Assembly (NCBI GenBank): GCA_964455935.1 | Contig: CAYVZU010000155.1 | Coordinates: 1 to 7,735 of the forward strand | DNA length: 7,735 bases | Direction: 5' to 3' | Source: CAYVZU01 sp964455935 | Lineage (GTDB): Bacteria; Fibrobacterota; CAYVZU01 | In this document: positions 5,753 through 7,735 of the stretch, piece by piece | Numbering within the stretch: position 1 is the first letter of the stretch | Layout of the letters: each line of letters begins with the position of its first letter | Notes under the pieces: model-generated | What the model was told of the DNA's origin: nothing | The model's database searches: none | Seen by the model: only the letters and a program-made list of their open reading frames with translations | Translations under genes and position numbers: made by a program

Positions 5753-6976
5753 ATGATTTATCGGGCTCAATTCATACTCCCAATCGGCAGGCCGCCAATC
5801 CCTGACGGCGGCATTGCTGTTTCTGATGGAAAAATTCAGAAGGTCGCGCCCTTTGCCGAGTTCGGCGGCCTGTCGGCCGATGAATACATCGATTTGCGGC
5901 CGTTGGTGCTCATGCCCGGACTCATCAATTGTCATACGCACCTTGAAGAGGGGGTTCTGCGCTCCAAGGTCGAGGAATGCAGCAGCTTCACAGGCTGGTA
6001 CGCCAGAACCGCCAAATACCTGGCCGGTTCGGATATTGCCAAGCGCATCAACGCGGTCCGCCTCGGTTGCCGGGAGAGCCTATTCTACGGTGTCACGACC
6101 GTCGCCGACACCGCTTCCACCGGCGCCTCGTTTCTTGTTCTGCGGGAGGAGAAGATTCGCTCGCTCGTGTTCCTGCATTTCAAGGGGCTTATTCCCTGGC
6201 AGGCCCAGACCGAATTCGAGCTGGTCCGCAGCCGGATTCATCTGCTGGAAGGCGTATTCCCGATGGAACAGATCGGCTTCTCTCCCGAGGCGCCGTATTC
6301 GGCCTCGCTCGAACTGTACCGGCACGCCATTAAAGAGTCCAAGAACTGCAACGCCCTTTTTCAGACTCATTTGGCCGAGAGCGGCGAGGAATTCGAAATG
6401 TTCTCGTCGCATACCGGCCCCCTGTATGAGTTCAGCCAGCGCATTCATGCGCAGGATCTGCACGATCATACGCGCGGGCCCCTGCCGTTTCTGGTGAAAA
6501 ACAACCTGGCGCCCATGCGCAGCCTTGTTCTCCATGGCAATTACCTCACGAGCGAGGATTTGGAGATCCTGGCCCGACGCCGGATTTCCCTGGTCCATTG
6601 CGCCCAAAGCCATTCCTACTTTGGCCACCGGGATTTCCCGTTTCAATCCGCGCTGGATTCCGGAGTCAACATCTGCCTTGGCACGGAGAGCCTGGCCTCA
6701 TCGGCCACCCTCAACCTGTTCGATGATATGTATATGATCAAACGCAAGAATCCGAATCTGGAGGCAGCGCGGATTCTGCGGTCCGCAACGGTCAACGGAG
6801 CCAAAGCGCTGGGCCTCGAAAACCGGATCGGCGTGCTGGAGCCGGGCATGGAGGCCGACGTGATTGGATTGCATCTGTCCGGGGTCTTGCGCGAAGAAAC
6901 ACTGTATGACGAAATCGTGCAAGGCGATCCGCAGGTTGAGTTTGTTATGATCGCCGGAGAGCAGTTGATTGCGTAA
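5753..6976 (+). CDS. Amidohydrolase, aminodeoxyfutalosine deaminase-like
   Basis: The 407-residue protein is a complete metal-dependent amidohydrolase: N-terminal beta-sandwich (DGGIAVSDGKIQKVAP), TIM barrel, then the C-terminal sandwich (RIGVLEPGMEADVIGL). Metal-site motifs are NCHTHLEEG with His61 and His63, QTHLAESGEEF with His206 and Glu209, VLHGNYLTSEDLEIL with His261, and VHCAQSHSYFGH (282-292). Of the deaminase subfamilies (SAH/MTA, guanine, aminodeoxyfutalosine), HTHLE plus an HCxxSHxxFGH stretch rather than HCPxSN fits best with the aminodeoxyfutalosine deaminases of the futalosine menaquinone route, which convert 6-amino-6-deoxyfutalosine to futalosine. That assignment is from pattern memory and no other mqn gene is here. 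The metal-binding, catalytic Asp usually seen in GTDS is Glu312 (GTES), which is odd. The start has no Shine-Dalgarno sequence, but the N-terminus MIYRAQFILPIGRPPI is typical. It runs divergent from the NfeD pair and convergent to tyrA. Confidence 0.88.
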   Translation: MIYRAQFILPIGRPPIPDGGIAVSDGKIQKVAPFAEFGGLSADEYIDLRPLVLMPGLINCHTHLEEGVLRSKVEECSSFTGWYARTAKYLAGSDIAKRINAVRLGCRESLFYGVTTVADTASTGASFLVLREEKIRSLVFLHFKGLIPWQAQTEFELVRSRIHLLEGVFPMEQIGFSPEAPYSASLELYRHAIKESKNCNALFQTHLAESGEEFEMFSSHTGPLYEFSQRIHAQDLHDHTRGPLPFLVKNNLAPMRSLVLHGNYLTSEDLEILARRRISLVHCAQSHSYFGHRDFPFQSALDSGVNICLGTESLASSATLNLFDDMYMIKRKNPNLEAARILRSATVNGAKALGLENRIGVLEPGMEADVIGLHLSGVLREETLYDEIVQGDPQVEFVMIAGEQLIA

Positions 6977-6980
6977 GAAA

Positions 6981-7008
6981 CGTTGGACGTTAGACGTTAG
7001 ACGTTGGA
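6981..7008. repeat. Heptamer tandem repeat CGTTRGA x4
   Basis: Four perfect-length heptamers run head to tail: CGTTGGA (6981), CGTTAGA (6988), CGTTAGA (6995), CGTTGGA (7002). They occupy nearly the whole 35-nt gap between the convergent stops of the amidohydrolase and tyrA genes. Arrays of this GACGTT(A/G) word family recur in intergenic DNA of diverse bacteria, as I recall (spurious peptides such as KVQRLTSNVQRF, which appears here on the minus strand). No stable terminator hairpin is formed. Confidence 0.85.
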
Positions 7009-7011
7009 CCT

Positions 7012-7735
7012 TCACTCCCGTTGCCGGGCCTGAAAGCCGGTCCCGCCCAGGATCTTGACAGCCCGTTGAGCGCAATCCACCGAGTCGAAGCCCAGCCGCA
7101 GGGTCCCGCCCTCCCCTTCCCGCACCTTCATGACCTCGATGTCGTTGATGTTGATACCTTCATGGGCCAGCGCGGCCGCAATCCGGGCAATCACGCCGGG
7201 CCGGTCGTCGGCCCAAACGAGGATCTCGTACAGCGGGTGCATGAAACCTTTGGTGTCGCGCGGAATGGTGTGGCGGACCGCCCGCGCCGAAGAGAAGCGC
7301 TCGCCAAGCTTGCCTGTAACAAGATCCAGCTTGAGCGCCTTCAGCTCCGCGATAAACTCGTCGATCCGCCGTTCGATCTGGTCCTGGTTTGTGGCCAGGA
7401 TGTCCTTCCACATATCAAAAGAGCTCGATGCGATCCGCGTCATGTCGCGGAAGCCGCCGGCGGCCAGTTGAAGAGTCTCCTTGTGCTCCGCGGCAAAACG
7501 GGAAGCCCAATTGACAAGGGCCACAGCCAAAAGCTGCGGCGTATGGCTGATCACGGAGGCCAGTTTGTCATGCACGGCGGGGTCCATCATCAGGACACGG
7601 GCCCCAAGCCGTCGGGTAAATCCGGCGAAGGCCTGGCCCACATCGGCCGGCACGGTCGCCCCGGGCGTAAGGACATAAATCGCATTTTCAAAAAGAAACG
7701 GATCCGCCGCTTCCACCCCGCTGTATTCCGAACCC
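7012..7735 (-). CDS. tyrA: Prephenate dehydrogenase with C-terminal ACT domain, 5' truncated
   Basis: The frame is open to the right edge, so the N-terminal NAD-binding half lies outside; 240 residues are visible, beginning inside the GSExSGVEAAD motif that follows the catalytic His in TyrA. TyrA oxidatively decarboxylates prephenate to 4-hydroxyphenylpyruvate in tyrosine synthesis. Visible hallmarks are DPFLFENAIYVLTP, the helical-domain motif HDKLASVISHTPQLLAVAL (a variant of the SHLPH motif, with Gln for the second His), and FRDMTRIASSSFDMWKDI. From about residue 167 an ACT domain follows (YEILVWADDRPGVIARIAAAL, then INDIEVMKV), the usual amino-acid-binding regulatory module, probably sensing tyrosine. 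An in-frame GTG at 7716 is not the true start, because conserved TyrA sequence continues upstream of it to the edge. The C-terminal tail is short (QARQRE). The gene converges on the amidohydrolase gene across a heptamer repeat. Confidence 0.94.
   Translation of the reverse strand, partial: GSEYSGVEAADPFLFENAIYVLTPGATVPADVGQAFAGFTRRLGARVLMMDPAVHDKLASVISHTPQLLAVALVNWASRFAAEHKETLQLAAGGFRDMTRIASSSFDMWKDILATNQDQIERRIDEFIAELKALKLDLVTGKLGERFSSARAVRHTIPRDTKGFMHPLYEILVWADDRPGVIARIAAALAHEGININDIEVMKVREGEGGTLRLGFDSVDCAQRAVKILGGTGFQARQRE

Noticed and set aside
7012..7716. A complete 234-residue protein starting at the GTG at 7716
   Set aside because: Conserved TyrA sequence (GSEYSG) continues upstream of that codon to the edge of the window, so the gene is truncated by the window rather than starting here.
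1..7735. CRISPR arrays, tRNA/rRNA genes, transposases, phage or toxin-antitoxin genes
   Set aside because: Looked for on both strands; no repeat-spacer array, cloverleaf-like sequence, or mobile/defence protein motif was seen.

Overview
The window is a stretch of ordinary-looking bacterial chromosome with seven complete or near-complete genes plus one more cut off by the right edge. Coding regions are GC-rich with GC-rich third positions, and the gaps are short and more AT-rich. The gene set (peptidoglycan MurB, HD-GYP signalling, a STAS protein, a DUF4416 protein, NfeD-family membrane proteins, ACT-domain TyrA) fits a Gram-negative, probably uncultivated lineage of the Desulfobacterota / Acidobacteriota / Omnitrophota kind. 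That placement is a weak inference from gene families and repeat types, and no rRNA or other marker is present to settle it.

Layout, left to right. A 5'-truncated GAF + HD-GYP phosphodiesterase (1-1578, +) is followed 6 nt later by murB (1585-2460, +), probably in one transcript. Convergent to murB is a small STAS-domain anti-sigma-factor-antagonist-like gene (2486-2815, -), which may be read from a leaderless mRNA. A 268-nt divergent gap holds a CTCTGTGTC-type inverted-repeat element, followed by a DUF4416 gene (3084-3602, +). A 120-nt convergent gap with an AATTGTGAATT inverted repeat separates it from a translationally coupled pair on the minus strand: a long NfeD/ClpP-class membrane serine protease (4196-5662) and a short NfeD protein (3723-4199). 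Divergent from these is an amidohydrolase resembling aminodeoxyfutalosine deaminases (5753-6976, +). A 35-nt gap made almost wholly of a heptamer tandem repeat then leads to the 3' part of tyrA (7012-7735, -), with its C-terminal ACT domain.

The genes do not form one pathway. The clear functional units are the HD-GYP/murB transcript (second messenger signalling next to cell-wall precursor synthesis) and the NfeD pair (membrane protein quality control). If the amidohydrolase is a true aminodeoxyfutalosine deaminase it would serve the futalosine route to menaquinone, and TyrA makes the tyrosine precursor; both are chorismate-derived routes, but the two genes face each other and are not an operon.

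I found no convincing novel multi-gene system. The items most worth a second look are a Glu in place of the usual catalytic Asp in the amidohydrolase, three different kinds of short word-like intergenic repeats in under 8 kb, the twin NfeD arrangement without a visible flotillin/stomatin partner, the roughly 80-90 residue insert in the HD-GYP domain, and the possible leaderless STAS gene with an altered phosphoacceptor motif.
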